Origin: Clostridioides difficile
GTDB taxonomy: Bacteria; Bacillota; Clostridia; Peptostreptococcales; Peptostreptococcaceae
NCBI RefSeq assembly: GCF_900243075.1
Contig: NZ_OEZH01000102.1
Location: 1-58,557, forward strand
Direction: 5' to 3'
DNA: 58,557 bases
The notes beneath the pieces are model-generated. The model had not been told where the DNA came from. It searched no databases and saw only the letters and a program-made list of their open reading frames with translations. A program made the position numbers and the translations under genes. Positions 16,182 to 25,399 of the stretch are shown here, piece by piece. Position 1 is the first letter of the stretch, and every line of letters begins with the position of its first letter.

Positions 16182-17462
16182 GTGAAGAAAGCTATAGCAG
16201 CTTTAGGAATTGGAGCAGTGGCAGTATCTGTTAGCTCCATAAATGCAAGTGCTCTTGAAAAAGGCATAGTAACAGCAAGTGCCTTGAATATAAGAAGTGG
16301 GCCAAGTACTAATTGTGACAAAGTAGCAAAATTATACAAAGGAAAAGCTGTAGAGATTTTAGAAAAATCTAATGGATGGTATAAAGTAAGAGTATCGGGT
16401 TCTGTTGTTGGATGGGGAAGTGCAAAATACATATCAACAAGTGGTTCATCTGAAAGCACATCAAACCAAAGTAATTCAACTTCAAGTGGAACAACTGTAA
16501 GTGGAAATGGCAAAGTAAATGTGAGTTCTAGACTGAATATAAGAAGTGGTGCAGGTACTAACTATTCATTAGTTGGTAAGGCAAATAATGGAGATGTAGT
16601 AAAATTATTAGAACAAAGCAATGGATGGTATAAAATAAAGCTATCAAATGGGGTTACTGGGTGGGCTAGTAGTCAATATATTTCTAAAACATCAGAAGAT
16701 GTTGGGACAAATAATTCCAATAATTCAAACTCAAATACTACTAATAATTCTAATAAAAAACCATCTAGTGAAGAGTCAATTGAAGGTAAAAATGGTAAGG
16801 TAACATCTACTGTAAGCTTAAATGTAAGAAGTGGTCCTGGGACAAGCTATTCCATAATAGGAAAATTAAATGGTGGAGATGTTGTTGAATTAAAAGCTAA
16901 GAATAGTGGATGGTATAAAGTAAAGTTATCAAATGGAACAACTGGATGGGTGAGTGCTAACTATATTTCTGAGACTAATGAAGGTACAAAAGAAAATTCA
17001 AATTCATCATCTAATCAGAATTCTCAATCTAATAGTAATTCAAATTCATCATTTACTGGAAATTCAGATAAATCTACAGCAAAAGGCTCAACAATAGTAG
17101 ATTTTGCGTATACTCTTATTGGAATACCATATCAATGGGGAGCGTCAGGACCTGATAAATTTGACTGTTCTGGATTCACACAGTATGTTTTTAAAAATTC
17201 TGTAGGTATTTCTATTCCTAGAGTTTCTAGAGAACAAGCTAAGTTTGGAAGTGCAGTTTCTATGGGAAATTATGCGCCAGGAGATTTAGTCTATTTTGAT
17301 ACTGATGGCGATGGAACAACTAATCATGTAGGTATATATGTAGGTAACAGTAAATTTATTCATTGTAGTGGTACTCAGACTAATCCTAATAAGGTTAAAG
17401 TGGATAATTTAACTAGTTCATATTGGTCTAAAGCACTACTTGGGGCAAGAAGATTTGCTTAA
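16182..17462 (+). CDS. Secreted NlpC/P60 endopeptidase with three SH3b domains
   Basis: 426 aa from the GTG at 16182, 8 nt after GGGGGAG; the GTG at 16173 lies inside the SD. It has a signal peptide ([19 protein letters not shown], cleavage probably after INASA). Three bacterial SH3 domains (about 28-88, 110-168, 206-265) each end in GW...YIS and are separated by Ser/Asn-rich linkers. The C-terminal NlpC/P60 domain (about 308-426) has the catalytic Cys in KFDCSGFTQ, His in TNHVGIYV and a third polar residue in FIHCSG. It should cut peptide stems of peptidoglycan outside the cell. The repeated low-complexity linkers suggest variable domain number. Confidence 0.93.
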   Translation: MKKAIAALGIGAVAVSVSSINASALEKGIVTASALNIRSGPSTNCDKVAKLYKGKAVEILEKSNGWYKVRVSGSVVGWGSAKYISTSGSSESTSNQSNSTSSGTTVSGNGKVNVSSRLNIRSGAGTNYSLVGKANNGDVVKLLEQSNGWYKIKLSNGVTGWASSQYISKTSEDVGTNNSNNSNSNTTNNSNKKPSSEESIEGKNGKVTSTVSLNVRSGPGTSYSIIGKLNGGDVVELKAKNSGWYKVKLSNGTTGWVSANYISETNEGTKENSNSSSNQNSQSNSNSNSSFTGNSDKSTAKGSTIVDFAYTLIGIPYQWGASGPDKFDCSGFTQYVFKNSVGISIPRVSREQAKFGSAVSMGNYAPGDLVYFDTDGDGTTNHVGIYVGNSKFIHCSGTQTNPNKVKVDNLTSSYWSKALLGARRFA

Positions 17463-17572
17463 TAAATATAATTTCTTATTAAAAAATTAGAACAAATAAT
17501 TATTTGTATTCATAAATTGTGACTCTTAAAAATATACTTTATTAATAATATAATTTTGGGAGGGACAAACTA

Positions 17573-18517
17573 ATGAATAGAAGAAAAACGATATACAGAG
17601 GATTTAATAATAATAGACATAAGATTGATTTGCGTAAATACGTTATAACGATTGCTTGCTTGTGTCTAATCGGCTATTATTCTTATACAAAAATAAAAGA
17701 TAGCGAGATATTGGAGTATGTATCGGCTAAAATACCATTTCTAAATAATTCATCAGATATAACTTATAAAGATATATCTGATGAATTAAATTCAATAAAA
17801 AACGGAAAAAAATCTAAATCACAAACCAATTCAGATGATAAACAGGAAACTAATCCAGAAAAAACAGTAAATAATGCTAAAGAACCAGAAGAAGTTAAAT
17901 TAGCCACTATAGAAGGGTGGGATATGTATACTATTCAAGTTGCTGCAATAGATAATAATGATGATTTGAAAAAAATACAAACATCATTAGTTAATAATGA
18001 TATACCTTTTTCAGTTATGGAGAAGGAAGGTGTAAAAAAAATACAGACATATTCTTCTTTTGATGAAAATGATGTTAGAAAGCATATAAGTAGTGTAAGA
18101 AAGGTATTTCCAGATGCATTTTTATCACATTTAGATGCACCTATGTTGTCTTTAGAATATACAAGTAATTATGCTTATATAGAGAGTATATCTAAAGAGT
18201 TAAATAAATTAATAACAAACTTTAAAGAAGAATCGAGTTTTTGGTCGAATGCTGAAAATAATGTAGATATGGAAAAATATAATACTATTTTGACAAATAG
18301 AAAGGCAATATCACAAAATATATCAAAAGAGGCTGAAAAGATTGATTATTCTGAAATGAGTTTATTTAAAGATAATTTAATAGAGTATGTAAAGAATGTG
18401 AATGAAAAAATTGATACAGCTTCAAAAGCTGCAAATGAAGAAAAATATAGCGTAAGTAAAAGTCTACTTTTATCATCTATGCAAGAGTATTCTATGTTCA
18501 TAAATTCTATAAAATAA
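17573..18517 (+). CDS. Single-pass membrane protein with SPOR-like domain
   Basis: 314 aa. A basic N-terminus leads to one membrane helix (residues about 23-39, YVITIACLCLIGYYSY), then an acidic linker. Residues about 118-185 (MYTIQVAAIDNNDDLKKIQ, then FPDAFLSHLD) look like a SPOR/sporulation-related repeat, which in other proteins binds glycan strands lacking stem peptides at the septum. The C-terminal 130 residues are helical and unassigned. It follows the NlpC/P60 gene with its own SD (GGGAGGG), pointing to an envelope role. Identification of SPOR rests on the QVAA start and length only. Confidence 0.6.
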   Translation: MNRRKTIYRGFNNNRHKIDLRKYVITIACLCLIGYYSYTKIKDSEILEYVSAKIPFLNNSSDITYKDISDELNSIKNGKKSKSQTNSDDKQETNPEKTVNNAKEPEEVKLATIEGWDMYTIQVAAIDNNDDLKKIQTSLVNNDIPFSVMEKEGVKKIQTYSSFDENDVRKHISSVRKVFPDAFLSHLDAPMLSLEYTSNYAYIESISKELNKLITNFKEESSFWSNAENNVDMEKYNTILTNRKAISQNISKEAEKIDYSEMSLFKDNLIEYVKNVNEKIDTASKAANEEKYSVSKSLLLSSMQEYSMFINSIK

Positions 18518-18551
18518 AATACAGAAAATTTGGACTTTAGAAAGCTATATG

Positions 18552-18583
18552 AAAGGGATTGTTTAATTAAGCAATCCTTTTCC
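18552..18583 (+). terminator. Terminator before the rnf operon
   Basis: AAAGGGATTG pairs with CAATCCTTTT, then TTCC. Confidence 0.85.
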
Positions 18584-18646
18584 TGATTTTGACTTAATAT
18601 AGAGGTGTTGATTTATAAAATAAATTATAAAAATACGGATATTTTT

Positions 18647-18685
18647 TTAACAATTGTTAAGATTTTTTAATATATATAGTATACT
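18647..18685 (+). promoter_or_regulatory. Putative rnf promoter with palindrome
   Basis: TTAACAATTGTTAA (18647-18660) is a perfect 14-bp palindrome overlapping a candidate -35 (TTAAGA, 18657-18662), 17 bp before TATACT (18680-18685). The half-site resembles that of the redox repressor Rex, but the two halves are joined head to head without the usual 4-bp gap, so no regulator is assigned. Confidence 0.5.
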
Positions 18686-18732
18686 TATAGAAGGCAGAAA
18701 AAATGTTTTTTTATAGATAAGGGGGTAAAACA

Positions 18733-20070
18733 ATGAAACTCTTAACTTTTAAGGGAGGGATACATCCTCCATATAGAAAAGAGTACTCTAACACAAAGGC
18801 ACTTGAAAAAGCTCAAGCTCCAAAGATAGTTTACATTCCTCTTCAGCAACATATAGGGGCACCAGCTAAACCTATTGTTGAAGTTGGTGATGAAGTAAAG
18901 TTTGGGCAAAAAATAGGTGAACAACAAGGTTTCGTTTCATGTAACGTTCATTCTTCAGTATCAGGTAAAGTTATTGCTATTGAACAACATGAAGTACCAG
19001 GTGGTTCAGCTCAATGTGTAGTTATAGAAAATGACTTTAAGGAAGAATTACATGAAAGTGTTCAACCAAAAGGTCAGTTAGAGGATTTGAGCAAAGAAGA
19101 TATAGTAGGTATCATAAAAGAGGCAGGAATAGTAGGTATGGGTGGAGCTACATTCCCTAACCATGTAAAAGTATCTCCTCCACCAGATAGCAAAGCAGAA
19201 GTAGTTATATTAAATGGTGCAGAATGTGAACCATATTTAACTGCAGACCACAGATTGATGGTGGAAAATCCAGAAGATGTTGTATTTGGTTTAAGAGCAT
19301 TAATGAAGGTATTAGATGTTAAAAAAGGATTTATAGGAATTGAAACAAATAAACCAGATGCTATAGAAGCAATTCAAAATGTAGCTAAAGATTATAGTGA
19401 AATCGAAGTTGTTGGTCTTCAAGTGAAATATCCACAAGGAGCAGAAAAACAACTTATTTATGCGTGTACAGGCAAAGAAGTTCCATCTGGTGGATTACCA
19501 ATAGCAGCAGGTGCAGTTGTTGACAACGTTGCCACAGCAGCCCAAATAGCTAAATCTATTAAAACAGGTATGCCTTTGGTAGAAAGAATCACTACAGTAA
19601 CAGGTAGTTGCATCAAAGAACCTAAGAACTTAATAACAAAAGTTGGAACGTTAGTTTCAGAAATTATAGAACAATGTGGTGGATTTAAAGAAGATAAGAA
19701 GGTTGGTAAGGTGATAATGGGTGGACCTATGATGGGAATAGCTCAGTATACTACTGAAATAGCAACTAATAAAGGATCTTCAGGGATTTTATGCTTGGAT
19801 GAGGAAGAATCACGTACTCCAGATGTTCAAAACTGTTTAAGATGTGGAAGATGTACAGATGTATGTCCATCATTCTTACAACCACTTTTCATAAGTGCAT
19901 ATTCTTTAAAAGATGACTATGACACAGCTGAATATCATAGAGCAATGGATTGTATAGAATGTGGGTCTTGTTCATTTATTTGTCCAGCAAGAAGACCATT
20001 ACTTCAATCTATAAGATCAGCAAAGAGAGAAATAGGAGCAAAGAGAAGAAAGCAAGCTGCTCAGAAATAA
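18733..20070 (+). CDS. rnfC: Rnf complex subunit C
   Basis: 445 aa, first gene of the ferredoxin:NAD oxidoreductase operon. RnfC carries the NADH/FMN-binding region and two [4Fe-4S] clusters. Seen here: GGIHPP near the N-terminus, a biotinyl-like VEVGDEVKFGQKIGE, the flavin/NAD-binding GMGGATFPNHVK and NGAECEPYLTAD, and C-terminal CLRCGRCTDVCP and CIECGSCSFICP. The length matches the short clostridial form without the long tail of proteobacterial RnfC. It acts on the cytosolic face. SD GGGGG is at 18721-18725; rnfD follows after 22 nt. Confidence 0.97.
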   Translation: MKLLTFKGGIHPPYRKEYSNTKALEKAQAPKIVYIPLQQHIGAPAKPIVEVGDEVKFGQKIGEQQGFVSCNVHSSVSGKVIAIEQHEVPGGSAQCVVIENDFKEELHESVQPKGQLEDLSKEDIVGIIKEAGIVGMGGATFPNHVKVSPPPDSKAEVVILNGAECEPYLTADHRLMVENPEDVVFGLRALMKVLDVKKGFIGIETNKPDAIEAIQNVAKDYSEIEVVGLQVKYPQGAEKQLIYACTGKEVPSGGLPIAAGAVVDNVATAAQIAKSIKTGMPLVERITTVTGSCIKEPKNLITKVGTLVSEIIEQCGGFKEDKKVGKVIMGGPMMGIAQYTTEIATNKGSSGILCLDEEESRTPDVQNCLRCGRCTDVCPSFLQPLFISAYSLKDDYDTAEYHRAMDCIECGSCSFICPARRPLLQSIRSAKREIGAKRRKQAAQK

Positions 20071-20092
20071 AGAAAGTTAAGGGGGAAAAACG

Positions 20093-21070
20093 ATGGAAAA
20101 TAAGTTGATAGTATCATCTTCTCCTCATGTGAGAAGTAATGAAGATACTTCATATATAATGAAACAAGTTATTATAGCACTCCTTCCAGCAGCAGTAGCA
20201 GGAGTATACTTCTTTAGACTTAATGCTTTGAGTGCTATGTTTTTTTGTATACTTGGTACAGTAGGTACTGAATTTTTATATCAAAAATTTACGAAGCAAA
20301 AAAGTACTATAGGAGATTTTTCAGCTGTTGTAACAGGATTATTATTAGCATTTAACGTACCAGCATCACTTCCTTGGTGGATGTGTCTAGTAGGAGGAAT
20401 ATTTGCAATATTAGTAGTTAAAATGGTATTTGGTGGAATTGGATGTAACTTTGTCAACCCAGCACTTGCTGCAAGAGCATTTTTATTAGCATCATTTCCA
20501 GTAGCAATGACTGCTTGGACTCAACCAGGTGTTAACTGGATAGGTAAAAATTTAGATGCAGTTACTACAGCAACTCCATTAAGCTTTTTGAAAAATGGAG
20601 CTGCGGGATTAGCAGACCTTTCTAATAATGGAATTAGTCTTGCTGATATGATGATTGGTAATATTGGTGGATGTATAGGTGAAACATCAGCAATATTATT
20701 ATTATTAGGTGGAGTATACCTAATGTATAAAGGCATAATAAATTATATTATACCAGTATTTTACATAGCAACTGTATTTATATTAACATTCCTTTTAGGT
20801 GGATTTAATATAAATTTCGCAATATATCAACTGTTTGCTGGAGGTCTTATGTTAGGTGGATTCTTCATGCTTACGGATTATACAACTTCGCCTATGACTA
20901 AGAAAGGTCAAATAATATACGCTGTATTAGCTGGTCTTATAACAACTGTTATAAGAATGTATGGTGGATATCCAGAAGGTGTATCTTACTCAATACTACT
21001 AGTAAACTGTCTTGCTCCACTTATAGATAAGTTTGTTAGAAATAGAGTGTTTGGGGAGGTGGCTAAATAA
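20093..21070 (+). CDS. rnfD: Rnf complex subunit D
   Basis: 325 aa integral membrane protein with about nine to ten hydrophobic segments. The threonine of TTATPLSFLK is in the position where RnfD and NqrB carry a covalently bound FMN. GGIGCNFVNPALAARAF and MLTDYTTSPMT are strongly conserved blocks. It is part of the ion-translocating core. The last base is shared with the start of rnfG (ATAATGA), indicating translational coupling. Confidence 0.97.
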   Translation: MENKLIVSSSPHVRSNEDTSYIMKQVIIALLPAAVAGVYFFRLNALSAMFFCILGTVGTEFLYQKFTKQKSTIGDFSAVVTGLLLAFNVPASLPWWMCLVGGIFAILVVKMVFGGIGCNFVNPALAARAFLLASFPVAMTAWTQPGVNWIGKNLDAVTTATPLSFLKNGAAGLADLSNNGISLADMMIGNIGGCIGETSAILLLLGGVYLMYKGIINYIIPVFYIATVFILTFLLGGFNINFAIYQLFAGGLMLGGFFMLTDYTTSPMTKKGQIIYAVLAGLITTVIRMYGGYPEGVSYSILLVNCLAPLIDKFVRNRVFGEVAK

Positions 21071-21639
21071 TGAATAGTATGGTAAGACTAGGTGGGACTT
21101 TACTTGCTATAAGTGCTATAGCCGCATTAGCACTTGGAGCTACAAACCAAGTTACAGCTCCAGTAATAGAACAAAGAAATATACAAGCAAATAATGAACT
21201 TAGAAAAGCAGTACTTCCAGAAGCAAAAGAGTTTAAAGAAATGGACAAAAGTACTTATAAAGACCTTGGAGATGGTCTTATAGCTGAAGTGTATGAAGGA
21301 TTAGATGGTTCTGAAGTAGTTGGATATACTTTAAAAGCTAAACCAAGTGGATATGGTGGAGAAATTGAAGTTATGGTAGGTATATCATCTGAGGGTCAAG
21401 TTACAGGCGTTGACATTGGTAATATGTCAGAAACAGCTGGACTTGGAGCAAAAGCTAAGGATGATGCATTTAAAGGTCAATATAAAGGAAAAACTGCTGA
21501 ACCTCTTGAAGTAGCAAAAGGAAGTACAACAGCAGATAATCAAATATTAGCAATATCAGGTGCAACTATTACATCTACAGCAGTTACTACAGGAGTAAAT
21601 GCTGCTATAGATGTTTTCAATAGTGCTCTTAATAAATAA
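21070..21639 (+). CDS. rnfG: Rnf complex subunit G
   Basis: 189 aa. An N-terminal membrane anchor (residues 5-28) leads to an FMN-binding domain exposed outside. The flavin is normally linked by a phosphoester to the last threonine of an S(T)GAT-x-T motif, here SGATITST near residue 163. GYTLKAKPSGYGGEIEVMVGI and SETAGLGAKAKD are typical. It receives electrons through the membrane during ferredoxin oxidation. Confidence 0.96.
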   Translation: MNSMVRLGGTLLAISAIAALALGATNQVTAPVIEQRNIQANNELRKAVLPEAKEFKEMDKSTYKDLGDGLIAEVYEGLDGSEVVGYTLKAKPSGYGGEIEVMVGISSEGQVTGVDIGNMSETAGLGAKAKDDAFKGQYKGKTAEPLEVAKGSTTADNQILAISGATITSTAVTTGVNAAIDVFNSALNK

Positions 21640-21651
21640 GGAGGGTTAATT

Positions 21652-22245
21652 ATGAATTTAGCTAAAGTATTTAAAAATGGGCTAATAGATGAGAACCCAA
21701 CATTTGTTCAAGTTATAGGTATGTGTCCAACACTAGCCGTTACAACTTCAGCAATAAATGGAATCGGTATGGGTCTTTCAACAGCAGCAGTTTTAATATG
21801 TGCAAATTTAGTTATATCTTTAATAAGAAAAATTACACCAGATAAGATAAGAATACCTATATTTATAGTAGTTATAGCTACATTTGTTACAATAGTAGGT
21901 ATGCTTTTAAAAGCATATGTTCCTGCTCTTGATAAGGCTCTTGGTATATATATACCATTAATAGTTGTTAACTGTTTAATACTAGCTCGTGCAGAAAGTT
22001 TTGCTTTCAAAACTGGAGCTATGCCTTCAATAGTTGATGGTGTGGGTCAAGGGCTTGGATTTACTGTTGCACTTACAGTAATAGGTGCAGTAAGAGAATT
22101 ACTTGGAAATGGTAGTTTATTTGGAATGACACTATTTGGAGCATCTTTCCAACCAGTATTAATATTTATATTACCACCAGGTGCATTCTTAACATTAGGA
22201 TTCTTATTTGCAGGATTTAATAAATTAAGAAGTAAAAAAGCGTAG
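21652..22245 (+). CDS. rnfE: Rnf complex subunit E
   Basis: 197 aa membrane protein with six hydrophobic segments, homologous to NqrD and to RnfA. The N-terminal NPTFVQVIGMCPTLAVT contains the conserved cysteine and, with the matching one of RnfA, is thought to hold an intramembrane iron-sulfur cluster. VNCLILARAESFA is the second signature half. SD GGAGGG is at 21639-21644. Spacing to rnfA is 14 nt. Confidence 0.96.
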   Translation: MNLAKVFKNGLIDENPTFVQVIGMCPTLAVTTSAINGIGMGLSTAAVLICANLVISLIRKITPDKIRIPIFIVVIATFVTIVGMLLKAYVPALDKALGIYIPLIVVNCLILARAESFAFKTGAMPSIVDGVGQGLGFTVALTVIGAVRELLGNGSLFGMTLFGASFQPVLIFILPPGAFLTLGFLFAGFNKLRSKKA

Positions 22246-22259
22246 TGGAGGTGTAATAA

Positions 22260-22835
22260 ATGAATTTAATACTTTTATTTTTAAGTATCGTTCTTGTTAA
22301 TAACGTTATAACATCTCAGTTCTTGGGTATATGTCCTTTCTTAGGAGTTTCTAAGAAAGTTGATACAGCAGTAGGGATGGGAGTTGCAGTTACATTCGTT
22401 TTAACTCTAGCTTCAATTATAACTTATTTTATACAAATTTTATTAGTAAAAACTGGAACTGGATTCTTACAAACAATAGCTTTTATATTGGTTATAGCTT
22501 CTATAGTTCAGTTCGTTGAAATGGTAATTCAAAAGATGAGTCCATCTTTATATCAAGCATTAGGAGTTTATTTACCTCTTATAACTACAAACTGTGCAGT
22601 TCTTGGTATAGCTCTAGTTAATGTTCAAAAAAGTTATAACTTAGTAGAAACAATAATAAACGGATTTGGAGCCGGAGCTGGATTTACTTTAGCAATAGTA
22701 ATATTCGCAGGTATAAGAGAAAGACTAGAGTTAGCTGATATACCAGAAGCATTTAAAGGTTTCCCTATAACACTTATATCAGCAGGTTTAATGTCAATAG
22801 CTTTCTTAGGATTTACAGGACTTATAAAGCTATAA
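22260..22835 (+). CDS. rnfA: Rnf complex subunit A
   Basis: 191 aa, six membrane segments, the inverted-topology partner of RnfE. Conserved cysteines lie in [11 protein letters not shown] and [11 protein letters not shown]. Together with RnfE and RnfD it forms the ion channel. SD GTGGAGGTG is at 22243-22251. The gene order C-D-G-E-A-B is the standard clostridial order. Confidence 0.97.
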   Translation: MNLILLFLSIVLVNNVITSQFLGICPFLGVSKKVDTAVGMGVAVTFVLTLASIITYFIQILLVKTGTGFLQTIAFILVIASIVQFVEMVIQKMSPSLYQALGVYLPLITTNCAVLGIALVNVQKSYNLVETIINGFGAGAGFTLAIVIFAGIRERLELADIPEAFKGFPITLISAGLMSIAFLGFTGLIKL

Positions 22836-22853
22836 AAAAGAGGGGTGAAAATA

Positions 22854-23822
22854 GTGATACTTACAGCTGTATTAGTTTTAGGAATTATGGGCTTAATCTT
22901 TGGGATAGTACTAGATTTTGCATCTAAAAAGTTTGCTGTAGAAGTAGACGAGAGAGTGGAAGCTATACTAGGAGTACTTCCAGGAGCCAACTGTGGTGGT
23001 TGTGGATTCCCAGGTTGTGGAGGTCTTGCAAGTGCAATAGTTGAAGGAAAAGCACCAGTTAATGGTTGCCCTGTAGGTGGAGCAGATGTTGGTGCAAAAG
23101 TTGGAGAAATAATGGGAATAAGCGCCGAAGCAGGTGAGAAACAAGTAGCAAAAGTTATTTGTAAAGGAACTTGTTCAAGTGCAAAAGATAAATATGAGTA
23201 CGAAGGAATATCAGATTGTAGAGCAGCAAATGTTTTAAATTCAGGAGCTAAAATGTGTAAATTTGGATGTTTAGGTCTTGGGACATGTAAAGATGCTTGT
23301 AAATTTGATGCTATTTCTATAGTTGATGGAGTGGCAGTAATAGATGAAGAGAAATGTGTAAACTGTGGAAAATGTAAAGAAGTTTGCCCTAAGGGTATAA
23401 TAATCACAAAACCAGAAAGTCAAGAAGTGGTTGTAGAGTGTAACAGCAAGGAATTTGGTAAAGCTGTTAAGGAAAAATGTACTGCTGGATGTATTGGCTG
23501 TGGAATGTGTGTAAAAGCTTGTAAATTTGATGCTATAGTGTTTGAAAATAAAATAGCTAAGATAGACCCTAGCAAGTGTGTAGGCTGTATGGAATGTGTA
23601 GCAAAATGCCCTACAAAAGTAATATCAGGTGATATAACTAAGAAAAAGAAAGTTACTATTGACCAAGAACTTTGCGTTGGATGTACAGTATGCAAAAAAC
23701 AATGCAAGTTTGATGCAATAGAAGGAGAATTAAAAGAAAAACATAAGGTAGATGCTGATAAATGTGTAGGATGCCATTTATGTATGGAAAAATGTCCAAA
23801 GAAAGCTATTAAAATTTTGTAA
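22854..23822 (+). CDS. rnfB: Rnf complex subunit B, multi-cluster ferredoxin
   Basis: 322 aa from the GTG at 22854; the GTG at 22845 overlaps the SD (AGAGGGG). An N-terminal membrane helix is followed by the CGGCGFPGC cluster domain and then six further CxxCxxCxxxC-type motifs (for example CVNCGKCKEVCP, CIGCGMCVKAC, CVGCMECVAKCP, CVGCHLCMEKCP). This is richer than in proteobacteria and like other anaerobic Firmicutes. RnfB takes electrons from reduced ferredoxin and is the entry point of the complex. It is the last gene of the operon; tandem hairpins follow. Confidence 0.96.
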   Translation: MILTAVLVLGIMGLIFGIVLDFASKKFAVEVDERVEAILGVLPGANCGGCGFPGCGGLASAIVEGKAPVNGCPVGGADVGAKVGEIMGISAEAGEKQVAKVICKGTCSSAKDKYEYEGISDCRAANVLNSGAKMCKFGCLGLGTCKDACKFDAISIVDGVAVIDEEKCVNCGKCKEVCPKGIIITKPESQEVVVECNSKEFGKAVKEKCTAGCIGCGMCVKACKFDAIVFENKIAKIDPSKCVGCMECVAKCPTKVISGDITKKKKVTIDQELCVGCTVCKKQCKFDAIEGELKEKHKVDADKCVGCHLCMEKCPKKAIKIL

Positions 23823-23837
23823 TATGGACAAAATAAG

Positions 23838-23859
23838 GATATGGAATAATTTCCATATC
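23838..23859 (+). repeat. Hairpin 1 after rnfB
   Basis: GATATGGAA-taat-TTCCATATC, a 9-bp stem; shares the core TATGGAATAATTTCCATA with the next hairpin. No T-tract. Confidence 0.7.
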
Positions 23860-23868
23860 TCTAATGAG

Positions 23869-23916
23869 TACATAAAACAGAGGTATGGAATAATTTCCAT
23901 ACCTCTATTTTATGTA
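23869..23916 (+). terminator. Rnf operon terminator, long hairpin
   Basis: TACATAAAA, AGAGGTATGGAA and their complements pair with one A-C mismatch into a stem of about 22 bp. TTTTATGTATATTTATT follows the GC-containing part. Confidence 0.75.
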
Positions 23917-24041
23917 TATTTATTCTAATGGTAATAAATATAACAATAGTGTAACAAAAAAGGTTCGACATTTCTGTTGAATTTTTTACAATATAGTGAT
24001 AGACTAAATAGGTACAAATTACGTACAAATGAGGTGAATAA

Positions 24042-24626
24042 ATGAATATAATCTTGGCATCAGCCTCTCCAAGAAGGAAAGAAATTCTAGAGAATACAAA
24101 TGTAAGATTTGATATAATTAAAAATGAAATTGATGAGATTATATTGGAAGGTGAAGCACCAAAACATTTAGTTATGAGGTTAGCTTTTGAAAAAAGCATG
24201 TCTGTAGCATCTGAACATAATGAAGATATTGTTATTGGAGCTGATACAGTTGTTGTTTTAGACAATGCTATTTTAGGAAAACCGAAAGATAAGTCCTGTG
24301 CAAGAGATATGCTAAAAAGACTATCTGGAAGAGAGCATCAAGTCATAACAGGTATTAGCTTAATAAACTTGTGCGAAGATAAAAAAGTAATTGACTATGT
24401 AATCAGCAATGTAAAATTTAAAACGTTATCAGAACAGGATATTGAGGATTATCTGAAAACTAATGAGTCATTCGACAAAGCAGGTGCTTATGGTATACAG
24501 GGATATGGAGCTTTGCTAGTTGAAGAAATTATAGGAGATTATTTTAATATAGTTGGACTTCCAATTTCGAGGCTAGGCGACCTATTAAAAAAACATTTTA
24601 GTGTAAATCTTTTTTATGGAGTGTGA
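24042..24626 (+). CDS. maf: Maf-family nucleotide pyrophosphatase
   Basis: 194 aa. ILASASPRRKEIL is the N-terminal signature. VIGADTVVVLDN, GKPKD and SGREHQVITG follow, as does DKAGAYGIQGYGALLVEEI, all hallmark blocks. Maf proteins hydrolyse dTTP/UTP or modified nucleotides and are linked to septum formation. SD GAGGTG is at 24031-24036. The stop overlaps the presumed start of radC. Confidence 0.96.
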   Translation: MNIILASASPRRKEILENTNVRFDIIKNEIDEIILEGEAPKHLVMRLAFEKSMSVASEHNEDIVIGADTVVVLDNAILGKPKDKSCARDMLKRLSGREHQVITGISLINLCEDKKVIDYVISNVKFKTLSEQDIEDYLKTNESFDKAGAYGIQGYGALLVEEIIGDYFNIVGLPISRLGDLLKKHFSVNLFYGV

Positions 24627-25330
24627 TTTGTCTGAAAAAGTCATTTAATTCAACCATCAAGGTAAAAGAAATGGCACCAGAGGAAAGACCCAGAGAAAAG
24701 ATGCTTGTTGAAGGAGTAAAAAGCTTATCAAATGCTGAGTTGTTGGCTATAATTTTAAGAACTGGAAACAAGAATAAAAATGCTATTGAGTTAGCCAACT
24801 ATATAATAAATAGAGATATTCAGGGTATTAGACATTTAGAAGACATGACAATAGAGGAGCTGTGTAATATAGATGGAATTGGGTTATCAAAATCAACCCA
24901 AATTAAAGCAGCTTTAGAACTAGGCTCTAGAGTAGCTAGTTTTAAACCTATGAAGTATAAAATAAGAAATCCTTGGGATATACATAGGTATTATATGGAT
25001 AGCCTAAGGTATTTAAAAAAAGAGGTTTTTAAAGCGATTCTTTTAAACACAAAAAATGAGATAATATCTGATGTAGATGTATCTGTGGGGACTTTAAGCT
25101 CGTCATTAGTCCATCCTAGAGAGGTTTTTAAAGAAGCTATAAGAAGAAGTGCAAGTAAGATAATAGTGATGCATAATCACCCTTCAGGAAGTGTGGAACC
25201 ATCAAGTGAAGATAAGAATATCACATCAAGACTTATTAAATGTGGAGAAATAATTGGAATAGAAATAATTGACCATATAATTATTGGAGATGGATTATAC
25301 TTTAGCTTTAAAGAAAATATGATAATTTGA
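24623..25330 (+). CDS. radC: RadC-family JAB/MPN protein
   Basis: About 235 aa. The start is uncertain: the GTG at 24623 has too short a distance to GGAG (24618-24621), and the next in-frame ATG begins MAPEERPREK, where many RadC proteins begin to match. A helix-hairpin-helix (TIEELCNIDGIGLSKSTQIKAAL) precedes the JAB1/MPN metalloprotein domain with HNHPSGSVEPSSEDKNIT (HxH...S...D). Its role is unsettled; it is no longer viewed as a repair protein in most bacteria. Position upstream of mreB is conserved in Firmicutes. Confidence 0.94.
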   Translation: MICLKKSFNSTIKVKEMAPEERPREKMLVEGVKSLSNAELLAIILRTGNKNKNAIELANYIINRDIQGIRHLEDMTIEELCNIDGIGLSKSTQIKAALELGSRVASFKPMKYKIRNPWDIHRYYMDSLRYLKKEVFKAILLNTKNEIISDVDVSVGTLSSSLVHPREVFKEAIRRSASKIIVMHNHPSGSVEPSSEDKNITSRLIKCGEIIGIEIIDHIIIGDGLYFSFKENMII

Positions 25331-25399
25331 CTTTATATGTGATAAAATAGTAGGAGAATGTTTTAAACATGATTCTTAATAGTAGGAAGGAGTAAAATC

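Noticed and set aside
15956-16513. 185-aa minus-strand frame
   Set aside because: Overlaps the VOC and NlpC/P60 genes, both of which have clear motifs and SD sites.
16440-17080. Frameshift or tandem-repeat artefact in the NlpC/P60 gene
   Set aside because: The SH3b repeats are diverged and in frame, with the catalytic domain intact.
18647-18660. Canonical Rex operator
   Set aside because: Rex sites are TTGTTAA-N4-TTAACAA; here the halves are reversed and contiguous, so only a palindrome is claimed.
22634-23407. 257-aa minus-strand frame opposite rnfA/rnfB
   Set aside because: It is a shadow of rnfB with Pro/Ser/Ala-rich low-complexity product and no Shine-Dalgarno.
24623-25330. radC as target of the Tn554-like element, as in staphylococcal Tn554
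   Set aside because: radC is intact and about 10 kb away; the element lies between mgsA and fdpA.
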